Shown piece after piece: positions 7,818 to 15,501 of a DNA stretch of 58,943 bases. Where the stretch lies: the NCBI GenBank assembly GCA_945869475.1, contig CAMBOV010000016.1, positions 1 through 58,943 of the forward strand, in the 5' to 3' direction. A model generated the notes under the pieces. The model saw nothing but the letters and a program-made list of their open reading frames with translations. It ran no database searches and was not told the origin of the DNA. This DNA is from Singulisphaera sp. GP187. GTDB taxonomy: Bacteria; Planctomycetota; Phycisphaerae; Phycisphaerales; SM1A02. The first letter of the stretch is position 1. Every line of letters begins with the position of its first letter. A program made the position numbers and the translations under genes.

Positions 7818-8627
7818 TCACCCATCGCGAGGTGAAGTTGGCGCGATACTGGCGGGGATGTCGGCGGCGCAGTTGGCGGCATCCGCGCTCTGTGCCGCGG
7901 CTGCAATCGCTTGGGCGAGGCGCGCCGCAAGCGCGTTCTTGACCGTCGCCATGGTGGGAGCGCGCGAACCGAGCTCATGCGCGAGACTCGTCACACCCCG
8001 TCCAGCGAGCCCGCAAGGCACAATCACCTCGAATTGACGAAGGTCGGGGTCGACGTTGAGCGCGATGCCATGCATCGAAACCCAGCGCGAAAGCCGCACT
8101 CCCATCGCACAAATCTTTCGCGACTCGGGCGAGCCGACCCAGACACCCGTCGCAGTCGAATCGCGCATGCCGGTCACGGCGAAGTCTTCAAGTGCTGCAA
8201 TAACCGCCCCCTCGAGCATGCGCAAGTAGCCATGCACGCGAAGTCCGAGTCGGTTCAAGTCGAGAATCAGATACACGACGAGTTGCCCTGGACCATGCCA
8301 CGTCACATCGCCGCCGCGGTCAGTCTCAATGCACTCAATGCCGCGCGCCTCGAGTTGCTCGCGCGAAAGCAGCACATGTTTGTGCGCTTGAGCACGGCGC
8401 GAAACTGTGACAACTGCGGGCGTGTGTTCGAGCAGATAGATCACACCCGCCCGCTGCTCTGGTGAATGGCGCTCGTGCGCAGCCGGGCGCGCGGCGACGA
8501 CACGTTCATGCGCAGCGCGCTGCAGTTCATAGGCCGCGCCGTACGAGAGACGACCGAGGTCAACAACCTCGAGCAGTGGATGCTCCGAGCGATGGCCCGA
8601 GCGATGGTCATGTGTGTTCTGACTCAC
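7818..8627 (-). CDS. lipB: Octanoyl-[ACP]:protein N-octanoyltransferase
   Basis: 269 residues from the GTG at 8627. The open frame reaches 8879, but family homology begins only at LLEVVDLGRLSYGAAYELQ. LipB moves octanoate from ACP to lipoyl domains. Motifs seen: LLEHTPAVVTVSRRA, DRGGDVTWHGPGQLVVYLIL, the catalytic Lys segment KICAMGVRLSRWVSMHGIAL, and the catalytic Cys in VPCGLAGRGVTSL. The C-terminal Ala-rich tail is not conserved. The start is uncertain because no clear ribosome site sits in front. It is divergent from the LpxA-like gene, with about 36 bases between the chosen starts. Confidence 0.9.
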   Translation of the reverse strand: MSQNTHDHRSGHRSEHPLLEVVDLGRLSYGAAYELQRAAHERVVAARPAAHERHSPEQRAGVIYLLEHTPAVVTVSRRAQAHKHVLLSREQLEARGIECIETDRGGDVTWHGPGQLVVYLILDLNRLGLRVHGYLRMLEGAVIAALEDFAVTGMRDSTATGVWVGSPESRKICAMGVRLSRWVSMHGIALNVDPDLRQFEVIVPCGLAGRGVTSLAHELGSRAPTMATVKNALAARLAQAIAAAAQSADAANCAADIPASIAPTSPRDG

Positions 8628-8663
8628 TCCCCGATCGTAGAGGCGAGTGACTATTCTCCAAGT

Positions 8664-9470
8664 GTGCCCACGATTCATCCCACCGCGATCATCGAAGGAG
8701 ATGTGACCCTCGCCGACGATGTTGTCATCGGACCCTGGTGCCACCTCATGGGCACGCTCGGCGCAATCACGGTCGGCAGCGGCACGGTGCTTCGCTCGCG
8801 CGTTCAACTCGAAGGGCCCCTCACGTTGGGCGAAAACAACACGCTCTGCGCGAACGTCTGCCTCGGATGCGCGCCGCAAGACCTCGGCACGCCAATGTCA
8901 TTTGTCGGCCCCGGAGTCATCATTGGATCGCGCAACGTCTTTCGCGAGGGAGTGACGGTGAGCCGTCCCAAGTGGGAGAAACCAGGTCGCATCGGCAATG
9001 ACAACTATTGGATGACCAATTCACACGCGGGGCACGACTGCATCATCGGCAACAACTGCATCTTTGGAAACGGCACATTGTTCGCTGGTCACTGCGAAAT
9101 CGCTGACCGAGTGATCACGGGTGGAAGCGCAGGCCTGCAACAGTTCGTGCGAGTCGGACGAGGCGCATTCATCGGCGGACTCTCTGCGGCAACGCTTGAT
9201 GTCTGTCCATTTTTCATGGTCTTGACCGTCAATCACGCACGTGCCATCAACGTCATCGGCATGCGCCGCGCCGGCATTCCCTCAGCGTCGATCGACGCCG
9301 CTCGCTGGGCGTTCAAGACGCTCTGTCACGGAAGAATGCCCCCCAAGCGCGCACTCGAGGTCTTGCGCACACGGGCGGGCGATCCAATGATTGATGAGTA
9401 CATTTCGTTCATCGAATCGAGTAAGCGAGGTATCGTGATCGCGCGTGGTCGTCACGAGAAGAGTCAGTGA
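8664..9470 (+). CDS. LpxA-like left-handed beta-helix acyltransferase (paralogue)
   Basis: 268 residues from the GTG at 8664 (VPTIHPTAIIEGDV). The frame is open upstream to 8466, but that part overlaps lipB. Hexapeptide repeats form a left-handed beta-helix, and the C terminus has the helical LpxA tail (VIGMRRAGIPSASIDAARWA). The catalytic His context of LpxA is kept (NSHAGHDCIIGNNCIFGNG). It differs from the LpxA at 50260 in the substrate region: the usual PQDLK with E-I-G-D continuation is replaced by CAPQDLGTPMSFVGPGVIIG and VSRPKWEKPGRIG. It may acylate another sugar nucleotide or act in lipid A under other conditions. Confidence 0.75.
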   Translation: MPTIHPTAIIEGDVTLADDVVIGPWCHLMGTLGAITVGSGTVLRSRVQLEGPLTLGENNTLCANVCLGCAPQDLGTPMSFVGPGVIIGSRNVFREGVTVSRPKWEKPGRIGNDNYWMTNSHAGHDCIIGNNCIFGNGTLFAGHCEIADRVITGGSAGLQQFVRVGRGAFIGGLSAATLDVCPFFMVLTVNHARAINVIGMRRAGIPSASIDAARWAFKTLCHGRMPPKRALEVLRTRAGDPMIDEYISFIESSKRGIVIARGRHEKSQ

Positions 9471-9542
9471 CTCAGGAATCAAGTGCATGGATCGCACACA
9501 CTTCACACAGTTCACACATCGCGCGCGCCAAGGCCGTCACTC

Positions 9543-10352
9543 ATGAGTGCCTCGGTCTGCGTGCTCGGTAGTAGTTCGCGCGGCAACGCGACGGCGATCA
9601 CCTTCGACAACTCTGGGCGATTCATCTTGGTCGACGCGGGGCTCACCCCTCGACGGGTGCGTGCGGCGCTCGTCGAAGCCGGTGCCTCTGCACACTTTCA
9701 CACATTGCGCGCGATTTTTCTGACACATCTCGACCGAGATCACTGGTCGCTCTCGTGGGCGAAGCAGTTACAGCGCGCGCCCGTGCCCGTGATCTTGCGG
9801 CGGGCGCATGCCGCGCAGGCGATCGAGATGGGCGTTCCCCCAGCCTGCCTTCGCCCAATCGATGGACCGTTTCGCCTCGGCGAAACAGCTGAAGTACGTC
9901 CCATTGCGGTGCCGCATGACACAATTGGATCGACCGCCTTTCGATTCGACTGCGATCACGCCCACATCGGCCACGCGACCGACCTTGGTCACGTCACCGA
10001 CGAATTGCTCGAAGCATTCGCCGGCCTCGACATGCTCTCGATTGAGAGCAATTACGACGAAGCGTTACAGAGGCGCTCCCCCCGCCCTGCCTTTCTCAAG
10101 GACCGCATCATGGGCGGCCGCGGACATCTTTCAAACGAACAATCGGTCGAGGCAGCTCGCCTGCTCACCGCGGGCGGCACGATTCGTCATTTGGTCTTGC
10201 TGCATCTCTCGCAAGAGTGCAATCGCCCCGAGATTGTGCGCGACCTTTTCTGCGAGCGACTTCCTGCGATGGCCGCGTCGCTCGTCATCACTCGCCCAAT
10301 GCAGCCGACCGCGCTCTTGCAGGTGCGACGGCGCGAAGCCGCGGTTGCGTGA
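9543..10352 (+). CDS. Metallo-beta-lactamase-fold hydrolase (YycJ/WalJ-like)
   Basis: 269 residues from the ATG at 9543. The start GSSSRGNATAI with FILVDAGLTPRRV is typical of the YycJ group, and later motifs fit (VPHDTIGSTAFRFD, HIGHATDLGHVT, ESNYDEALQ, GRGHLSNEQS, LLHLSQECN). The metal motif at residues 62-67 reads HLDRDH instead of the usual HxHxDH, so one His ligand is replaced by Asp. YycJ-type proteins are putative 5'-3' DNA exonucleases or nucleases; the substrate here is unproved. It follows the LpxA-like gene by 72 bases and precedes purF by 40. Confidence 0.8.
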   Translation: MSASVCVLGSSSRGNATAITFDNSGRFILVDAGLTPRRVRAALVEAGASAHFHTLRAIFLTHLDRDHWSLSWAKQLQRAPVPVILRRAHAAQAIEMGVPPACLRPIDGPFRLGETAEVRPIAVPHDTIGSTAFRFDCDHAHIGHATDLGHVTDELLEAFAGLDMLSIESNYDEALQRRSPRPAFLKDRIMGGRGHLSNEQSVEAARLLTAGGTIRHLVLLHLSQECNRPEIVRDLFCERLPAMAASLVITRPMQPTALLQVRRREAAVA

Positions 10353-10392
10353 CGGATGAGGTCGGTCCATTGCGCTACCCTTCTGCCCTCCC

Positions 10393-12309
10393 ATGAGCGA
10401 TGTACTGACCCACGAATGCGGACTTGCCCTCGTTCGGCTGCGCAAGCCACTCTCGTGGTTTCAAGAAACCTATGGAGATCCATCGTGGGGATTGCGCAAG
10501 CTCTATCTGCTCATGGAAAAGCAGCACAACCGTGGTCAGGATGGCGCAGGCATCGCGAGCGTTCGCTTCGACATGCCGCCGGGGGAACCCTTTCTCTCGC
10601 GCGCTAGGTCGGCAAAGCGAAATCCCGTCGAGCGATTGTTTGACGATGCGCTCTCGCCGATTCGAAACATGAGCGAAGAGGCGCTTCGCACGACGCCCGA
10701 ACTCGAACTCAAGCGGCGGTTGCCACTCTTGGGCGAGGTCGTGCTCGGTCACCTTCGATATGGAACATTCGGTGGGCGTTCGGCTGACGCGTGCCATCCA
10801 TTCTTGCGTCGGTCGATCATCGCCAGCAGAAACTTGGCGCTCGCAGGTAATTTTAATCTCACAAACTCTCCTGAACTCTTCGACTCGCTCGTCGCATATG
10901 GTCTCGCACCAGTTGGTGGAAGTGACACCGGCGTCGTGCTCGAAAAAATCGGCTACGCGATCGACTGCGAGCATGACCATCTGATTTCAACCGTCGGTCC
11001 CGGGTCGTTTCGAGCCCTTGAGGGACGCCCCCTCGCCCAAGAAGTCTCAGACCAACTCGACTACGGACGGATCCTCAACCGCGCGGCCGAAAAATTCGAC
11101 GGCGGCTACACCCTCGCTGGACTCATCGGCAACGGAGACGCCTTCGCCTGTCGCGATCCTGCAGGAATTCGCCCGGCATTCGTGCTGATGACCGACGAAG
11201 TGATCGCGGTGGCGAGCGAACGACCTGCTCTTGCGGCCGTCTTTGATGTCTCGGTCGACCAGATCGAACCGCTCGAACCTGGGCACGTGCTGAGCATCAA
11301 ACGCGATGGGACAGTTTCAACGCAGCGATTCGCAGAACCGCGGCCGATTCGCCAATGCACGTTTGAGCGCATCTATTTCAGTCGCGGCAACGACCATGAG
11401 ATTTACGAAGAGCGCAAGCGCCTCGGTGAAAATCTCGCGCCGCGCATTCTCGAACGGCTCGGTGGATCGGTCGATCACGCAGTCTTCTCGTTCATTCCAA
11501 ACACTTCTGAGAGCGCGTATCTGGGACTCCTGCAAGAGACTGAGCGCATCATGCGCGCGCGGGGCGCCGACGAACTCTGCAAACTTGTCGCGGAAGGTCG
11601 CGCAACTCCCGATCGCATTCGCGCGATCATGAGTGTGCGGGTTCGCGCTGAGAAAGTTGCGCAAAAGGACCAGCGACTTCGCACGTTCATCACGCACGAT
11701 GCGGCTCGGCGCGATCTCGTCGCGCACGTCTATGACATCACGCGCGGCACGATCAATCCAGGCGACACGCTCGTGGCCGTCGATGACTCGATCGTTCGCG
11801 GAACAACCCTGCGCGACTCGATCATCACGATTCTCTCGCGACTGAATCCTGCGCGCATTCTCGTGGCGAGCAGCGCGCCACCGATCCTCTATCCAGATTG
11901 TTACGGCATCGACATGAGCCAACTCGGTCGCTTCATCGCCTTTGAGGCGGCGATCAATCTTGTTGGACAGCGCGGCGACAATGCCGTGCTCGACGAGGTC
12001 GAAGAACTCTGCAAAGCACAGGATCACCTTCCTCCCGAGCGGATGAAAAACCACGTGCGGTTGATTTATGACCGATTCACACAGGATGAGCTCTCGATCG
12101 AGATCGCCCGGCTGATTCAACCCAAGAATTCGCCGTGGACTGGATCGGTCGAGGTCACCTACCAAACCATTGAGGGATTGCGCCGCGCGATGCCCTCACA
12201 CACCGGCGATTGGTACTTCACGGGCGATTATCCGACGCCGGGCGGCTACCGAGTGCTCAATCGCGCCTACCTCAACTGGCGCAAACGCAGCGATTCGCGC
12301 GCGTATTGA
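10393..12309 (+). CDS. purF: Amidophosphoribosyltransferase, long form
   Basis: 638 residues against about 470-520 for common PurF. It catalyses the first step of purine synthesis, transferring ammonia from glutamine to PRPP. The N terminus MSDVLTHECGLALV places Cys9 as the Ntn nucleophile exposed after propeptide cleavage. The glutaminase domain has GHLRYGTFGG, NFNLTN and GSDTGVV. The PRPP loop is DTLVAVDDSIVRGTT, and RTFI leads into RRDLVAHVYDITRGTINPGD. The extra length lies in an insertion of about 60 residues between NRGQDGAGIAS and GEVVLGHLRYG, and in a C-terminal extension ending NRAYLNWRKR. It is probably functional, because the key motifs are intact. Confidence 0.9.
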   Translation: MSDVLTHECGLALVRLRKPLSWFQETYGDPSWGLRKLYLLMEKQHNRGQDGAGIASVRFDMPPGEPFLSRARSAKRNPVERLFDDALSPIRNMSEEALRTTPELELKRRLPLLGEVVLGHLRYGTFGGRSADACHPFLRRSIIASRNLALAGNFNLTNSPELFDSLVAYGLAPVGGSDTGVVLEKIGYAIDCEHDHLISTVGPGSFRALEGRPLAQEVSDQLDYGRILNRAAEKFDGGYTLAGLIGNGDAFACRDPAGIRPAFVLMTDEVIAVASERPALAAVFDVSVDQIEPLEPGHVLSIKRDGTVSTQRFAEPRPIRQCTFERIYFSRGNDHEIYEERKRLGENLAPRILERLGGSVDHAVFSFIPNTSESAYLGLLQETERIMRARGADELCKLVAEGRATPDRIRAIMSVRVRAEKVAQKDQRLRTFITHDAARRDLVAHVYDITRGTINPGDTLVAVDDSIVRGTTLRDSIITILSRLNPARILVASSAPPILYPDCYGIDMSQLGRFIAFEAAINLVGQRGDNAVLDEVEELCKAQDHLPPERMKNHVRLIYDRFTQDELSIEIARLIQPKNSPWTGSVEVTYQTIEGLRRAMPSHTGDWYFTGDYPTPGGYRVLNRAYLNWRKRSDSRAY

Positions 12310-12360
12310 CCGACCCGAGTGACCCCGGGGTAGAAACCGAACCGATTGCGGGTCATTCCC

Positions 12361-12389
12361 TTGACATTTTTGGGGGGTGAGTGTTCAAT
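12361..12389 (+). promoter_or_regulatory. Possible sigma-70 promoter for rpsD
   Basis: TTGACA at 12361-12366 is a perfect -35 box. With 17 bases of spacing, TTCAAT at 12384-12389 matches 4 of 6 positions of a -10 box. Transcription would then start only a few bases before the ATG at 12402, giving a nearly leaderless message. A good anti-SD match (GGGGGGTGA, 12372-12380) lies between the boxes, so the arrangement is ambiguous. Confidence 0.3.
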
Positions 12390-12401
12390 GCCCGACTACT
12401 C

Positions 12402-13001
12402 ATGGCACGCTACATCGGTCCCAAAGTCAAACTCTCCCGTCGCGTCGGTGTTCCAATTGCGGACATTCCGAAGCACACGGCCAAACGACAACTCACCCCT
12501 CCGGGCATGCATGGTTTCCGCGGAAAGCGCGCGAAACCATACGGCGTCCGCAAGGATGAGAAGCAGAAGTTGCGCTACCACTACAGCGTGCTCGAGCGAC
12601 AGTTTCGTCGCTACCTCGCTGAGGCTGCACGAAGCAAGGGCAATACCGGCGAAGTTCTCTTGCAGAACCTCGAGCGACGACTCGATAATGTTGTGCGACG
12701 CGCAGGCTTCGCACGCACGATCTGGGCCGCCCGCCAAATGGTTGTGCATGGACACATCAAGGTCAACGGCCGCAAGGTCGATCGCCCTTCCTACGCCTGC
12801 GAACCAGGTATGGAAATCTCGCTGCGTGAGGGTGTGCACAAACTCGTTCGCGAGAACATGGAAAGCCTCTCAGGCCACATCGTTCCAGGTTGGATGGAAG
12901 TGAATCCAGCTGAACTTGCAGCCAAGATCTTGGCGACTCCCTCTTCTGAACAGATTCCTTTCGACGTGAATACCAATCTCATCGTCGAGTTCTACCGCTG
13001 A
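12402..13001 (+). CDS. rpsD: Small ribosomal subunit protein uS4
   Basis: 199 residues starting MARYIGPKVKLSRRVGV, the standard S4 N terminus. It also has KRQLTPPGMHGFRGKR, LLQNLERRLDNVVRRAGFAR, and the S4 RNA-binding domain (ARQMVVHGHIKVNGRKVDRP), ending FDVNTNLIVEFYR. S4 is a primary 16S rRNA-binding protein that nucleates 30S assembly. An in-frame GTG at 12381 would add seven residues and sits right behind the Shine-Dalgarno-like tract. Conservation favours the ATG at 12402, 21 bases after that tract. It stands alone, outside an S13-S11-rpoA operon, and ends at a strong terminator. Confidence 0.97.
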   Translation: MARYIGPKVKLSRRVGVPIADIPKHTAKRQLTPPGMHGFRGKRAKPYGVRKDEKQKLRYHYSVLERQFRRYLAEAARSKGNTGEVLLQNLERRLDNVVRRAGFARTIWAARQMVVHGHIKVNGRKVDRPSYACEPGMEISLREGVHKLVRENMESLSGHIVPGWMEVNPAELAAKILATPSSEQIPFDVNTNLIVEFYR

Positions 13002-13023
13002 TATCGTGTAACGATTGATTCCC

Positions 13024-13060
13024 AAGAGCGCACGGACGAACAACGTCCGTGCGCTCTTTT
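13024..13060 (+). terminator. Rho-independent terminator after rpsD
   Basis: A perfect 15-bp stem (13024-13038 with 13044-13058, AAGAGCGCACGGACG and its complement) with loop AACAA closes into TTTT at 13057-13060. It lies 22 bases after the rpsD stop. The opposite strand lacks a comparable T-run beyond AA, so it acts mainly for rpsD. Confidence 0.93.
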
Positions 13061-13085
13061 GCTAGAAAGACCCGAGAAAACCGCC

Positions 13086-15062
13086 ATGTTGAAATTCTTC
13101 CGCAAAAACGAAAAGGCCTCCCGCTGGATCCTCATCATCGGAATGACCTTGCTGATGGTCTCGTGGCTCGTCTTCGACCAGAGCAGCACCTTCATGACCG
13201 ACATGCTCACGGGGCGGGCAACCTGGGCCACAACAGTGGATGGCGTCACCGTCACTGAGACGGATCGACTGCGCGTGCAACAAGAACTTCGCGCAATCAG
13301 TCTGTTGGGCGATCCAACCGTTCGTGCGCTTGGGCTCGAGAAGGATCCTGTGCATTGGTATCTGCTGACGCTCGAAGCGGAGCGCGCCGGACTTGTTGGT
13401 GGCGTGGCCGATGGTCAGAGCCGTCTCGCGGAGACTGCACTTGCGAATAAGGTTCCTGAGAACAATTTGCTTGGTGCACTCTGTCGCGAATCAGGACAGA
13501 CTCCGACCGAAGTCTTCGAAACCCTTGCAAAGCTTAATGGCATCGATCGCTATGTGAACCTCATGGCCAGCGGACCGTCACGCGTCTCTTCGACGCGGCT
13601 TGAGCAATCGGCAGCGACGCTCTTGGCGGCAGTCTCTGGTGAGATCGTCGTGCTCGATGGTGCGAAGTCAAAGGTTGAGGTCGCTGCGCCGAGCGAAGCT
13701 GCGCTTCAATTACAACTCGCGACCTATGGCGCACAGAAGAGTGGAGAAGGGAAGAGCGGATTTGGCTATCGATTGGCTGACCGGATGCAGATCGAATGGA
13801 TCACGATTCCAGCCGCATCAATTGCTGACCTCGTGCAGCAAAGCCCCGCACTTTCGAACATCGAATTGCGCAAGTACTGGCTTGAACATCAGGCTGAGTT
13901 CGCGCCGAGCGCTCTCGCGCCAACACCGGCCGCGACGAGCTTCGACGCATCTCGCGATGCCGTGAAGGCGAAAGTGCTTGCGGCGGCAATCCTCGAAAAG
14001 CGACAGGAGATTTCGAAGTTCATCGCCGATCGCATGCAGATGTCAATGCGTGGATTGCCGCAGGTCAATGGCTACTACACCCTTCCAGCGGAGTGGAAGA
14101 ACTCGCAGTTGACGCTCGCGGCGTTGAGCAGCGAAGTTGCTGCGAAGTTTGCGATTCCATTGCCGGCAGTCGTGACAAACGGTGAAGGATGGATCACCCC
14201 CGCAGAAATCAACTCGCTTCCAGGACTCGGCATTGCTTCGACGAATCGTTTCGGCACGCAACCGGTGACTGCGGGGCAACTCGTTCAAGCACTGCGCGAA
14301 CTCGGCGGCAAGTCGACGCTCATCGCACAGGTCGGAGTTGTGAGTCCAGTCTTGGCGAACGAGGCTGGAGATCTCTTCGCGTTCCGCGCGACCGCCGTCG
14401 AAGCTGCTGCTGCGCCCGCGTCGGTGGATGCGGTGCGCGAGACTCTCGTCGCAGACGTGACTCGGCTGAACCGCTTCGACGCACTTCAGGGAATGACCTC
14501 AAAGATTCAGAGCGAAGCCGTTGATCAAGGTCTCGCCGCAGTTGCCGCGACCTACGGTGTGACGGTCGAGCCATTCAATGACTTGCGACAGAGCGACAAA
14601 CAGTTTCTGCAGTACGGACTCAAGTTGCCAGGGCAGCTCGCAGGCATTGGCTCGGATGCGGCGACCGCCAAGGCAATCGTTGAACGGGCAATGTCACTTC
14701 CATCGGCGCGACTTCTCGCAGAACTTCCAGTGGGCGAGCGCACGCTCGTACTCTCGGTGCCTGAGAAGTTGGCCATCGTGGTTGTGCGAATCGACCGCAT
14801 TTCTCCGATGAATCAGGGCGATTTGCCTGCACTTGTGAACAACCAGCGCTTTCGCCAAGTCGCTGTCACCGACGCCGCGCACGGCAGTCCGCAAGAGCTC
14901 TTCTCAAAGGATGCTCTTGTCGCTCGAAATGGATTCACGCTTGCCAATCCTGGCACAGAGAGTGACGAGAGTGAGAGTGGCGCGCCAGCGCAGGCACCAG
15001 CCCCGGCGCCGACTCCGTCGTTTACGGTCACGCCAGTTGCACCAGCCAAGGCCGGTCAATGA
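13086..15062 (+). CDS. Membrane-anchored PpiD/SurA-like protein
   Basis: 658 residues from the ATG at 13086 (MLKFFRKNEKASRWILIIGM). One N-terminal transmembrane helix (WILIIGMTLLMVSWLVF) places the bulk outside the cytoplasm. The order of basic N terminus, single helix, a domain with VDGVTVTETDRLRVQQELRA and a long helical body resembles PpiD and the SurA N-terminal chaperone domain. I see no clear parvulin catalytic domain. The C-terminal 40 residues are Ala/Pro-rich and acidic. It is probably a periplasmic folding helper tethered to the inner membrane. The stop overlaps the next start by 4 bases (ATGA). Confidence 0.55.
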   Translation: MLKFFRKNEKASRWILIIGMTLLMVSWLVFDQSSTFMTDMLTGRATWATTVDGVTVTETDRLRVQQELRAISLLGDPTVRALGLEKDPVHWYLLTLEAERAGLVGGVADGQSRLAETALANKVPENNLLGALCRESGQTPTEVFETLAKLNGIDRYVNLMASGPSRVSSTRLEQSAATLLAAVSGEIVVLDGAKSKVEVAAPSEAALQLQLATYGAQKSGEGKSGFGYRLADRMQIEWITIPAASIADLVQQSPALSNIELRKYWLEHQAEFAPSALAPTPAATSFDASRDAVKAKVLAAAILEKRQEISKFIADRMQMSMRGLPQVNGYYTLPAEWKNSQLTLAALSSEVAAKFAIPLPAVVTNGEGWITPAEINSLPGLGIASTNRFGTQPVTAGQLVQALRELGGKSTLIAQVGVVSPVLANEAGDLFAFRATAVEAAAAPASVDAVRETLVADVTRLNRFDALQGMTSKIQSEAVDQGLAAVAATYGVTVEPFNDLRQSDKQFLQYGLKLPGQLAGIGSDAATAKAIVERAMSLPSARLLAELPVGERTLVLSVPEKLAIVVVRIDRISPMNQGDLPALVNNQRFRQVAVTDAAHGSPQELFSKDALVARNGFTLANPGTESDESESGAPAQAPAPAPTPSFTVTPVAPAKAGQ

Positions 15063-15457
15063 GCGAGCCGCTCGCGCCCATCTCGTACGACCTCTTTTCG
15101 AAGATCGATTTTCGTGTGGCGACTATTCGCGCTGCGGAGGCGCATCCAAACGCTGACAAGTTGCTCAAGATTCAACTCGACGATGGAACTCCGCAGGGGC
15201 GTCAGGTCTGCGCTGGAATTAGAGCGTGGTACGACCCTTCGACGCTGATTGGTAAGCAAGTGATCATCGTTGCGAATCTCGAGCCGCGACAATTGCGCGG
15301 CGAGATGAGTTCAGGAATGATTCTTGCGGCGAGCGACCTGCGTGAACTTGCGGTCGTGACCGATCTCGTCGAAGGCGCAAAGCCAGGTCCAGATGCACGC
15401 GACGTCATCCTGTTGACCGTCGACAAGTCTGTGAAGGCTGGCTCGAAAGTCAGCTGA
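15059..15457 (+). CDS. tRNA-binding OB-fold protein (CsaA / MetG C-terminal-like)
   Basis: 132 residues. The sequence has the tRNA-binding OB-fold of the EMAP/Trbp111/CsaA group: FSKIDFRVATIRAAEAHPNA, DKLLKIQLDDG, VCAGIRAWYDPSTLIGKQVI, VANLEPRQLRGEMSSGMILA. The same domain occurs at the C terminus of MetG and as free proteins that bind tRNA or unfolded chains. Here it is free-standing and translationally coupled (4-base overlap) to the PpiD-like gene, which would suit a CsaA-like chaperone role, but that is inference. Confidence 0.85.
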   Translation: MSEPLAPISYDLFSKIDFRVATIRAAEAHPNADKLLKIQLDDGTPQGRQVCAGIRAWYDPSTLIGKQVIIVANLEPRQLRGEMSSGMILAASDLRELAVVTDLVEGAKPGPDARDVILLTVDKSVKAGSKVS

Positions 15458-15501
15458 CGGTCGCCGCCACACACACAGTTCAACTGTGGTGGGATCGCGC
15501 C

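Noticed and set aside
9502-9518. Direct repeat TTCACACA twice before the MBL gene
   Set aside because: Only 8 bases each, in a CA-rich stretch; too weak to call an operator.
11317-12165. 282-codon minus-strand frame inside purF
   Set aside because: Antisense shadow; purF motifs are continuous on the plus strand.
15470-15490. Small hairpin CACAG-TTCAA-CTGTG between the tRNA-binding gene and ileS
   Set aside because: Only five base pairs and no T-run; not convincing as a terminator for either convergent gene.
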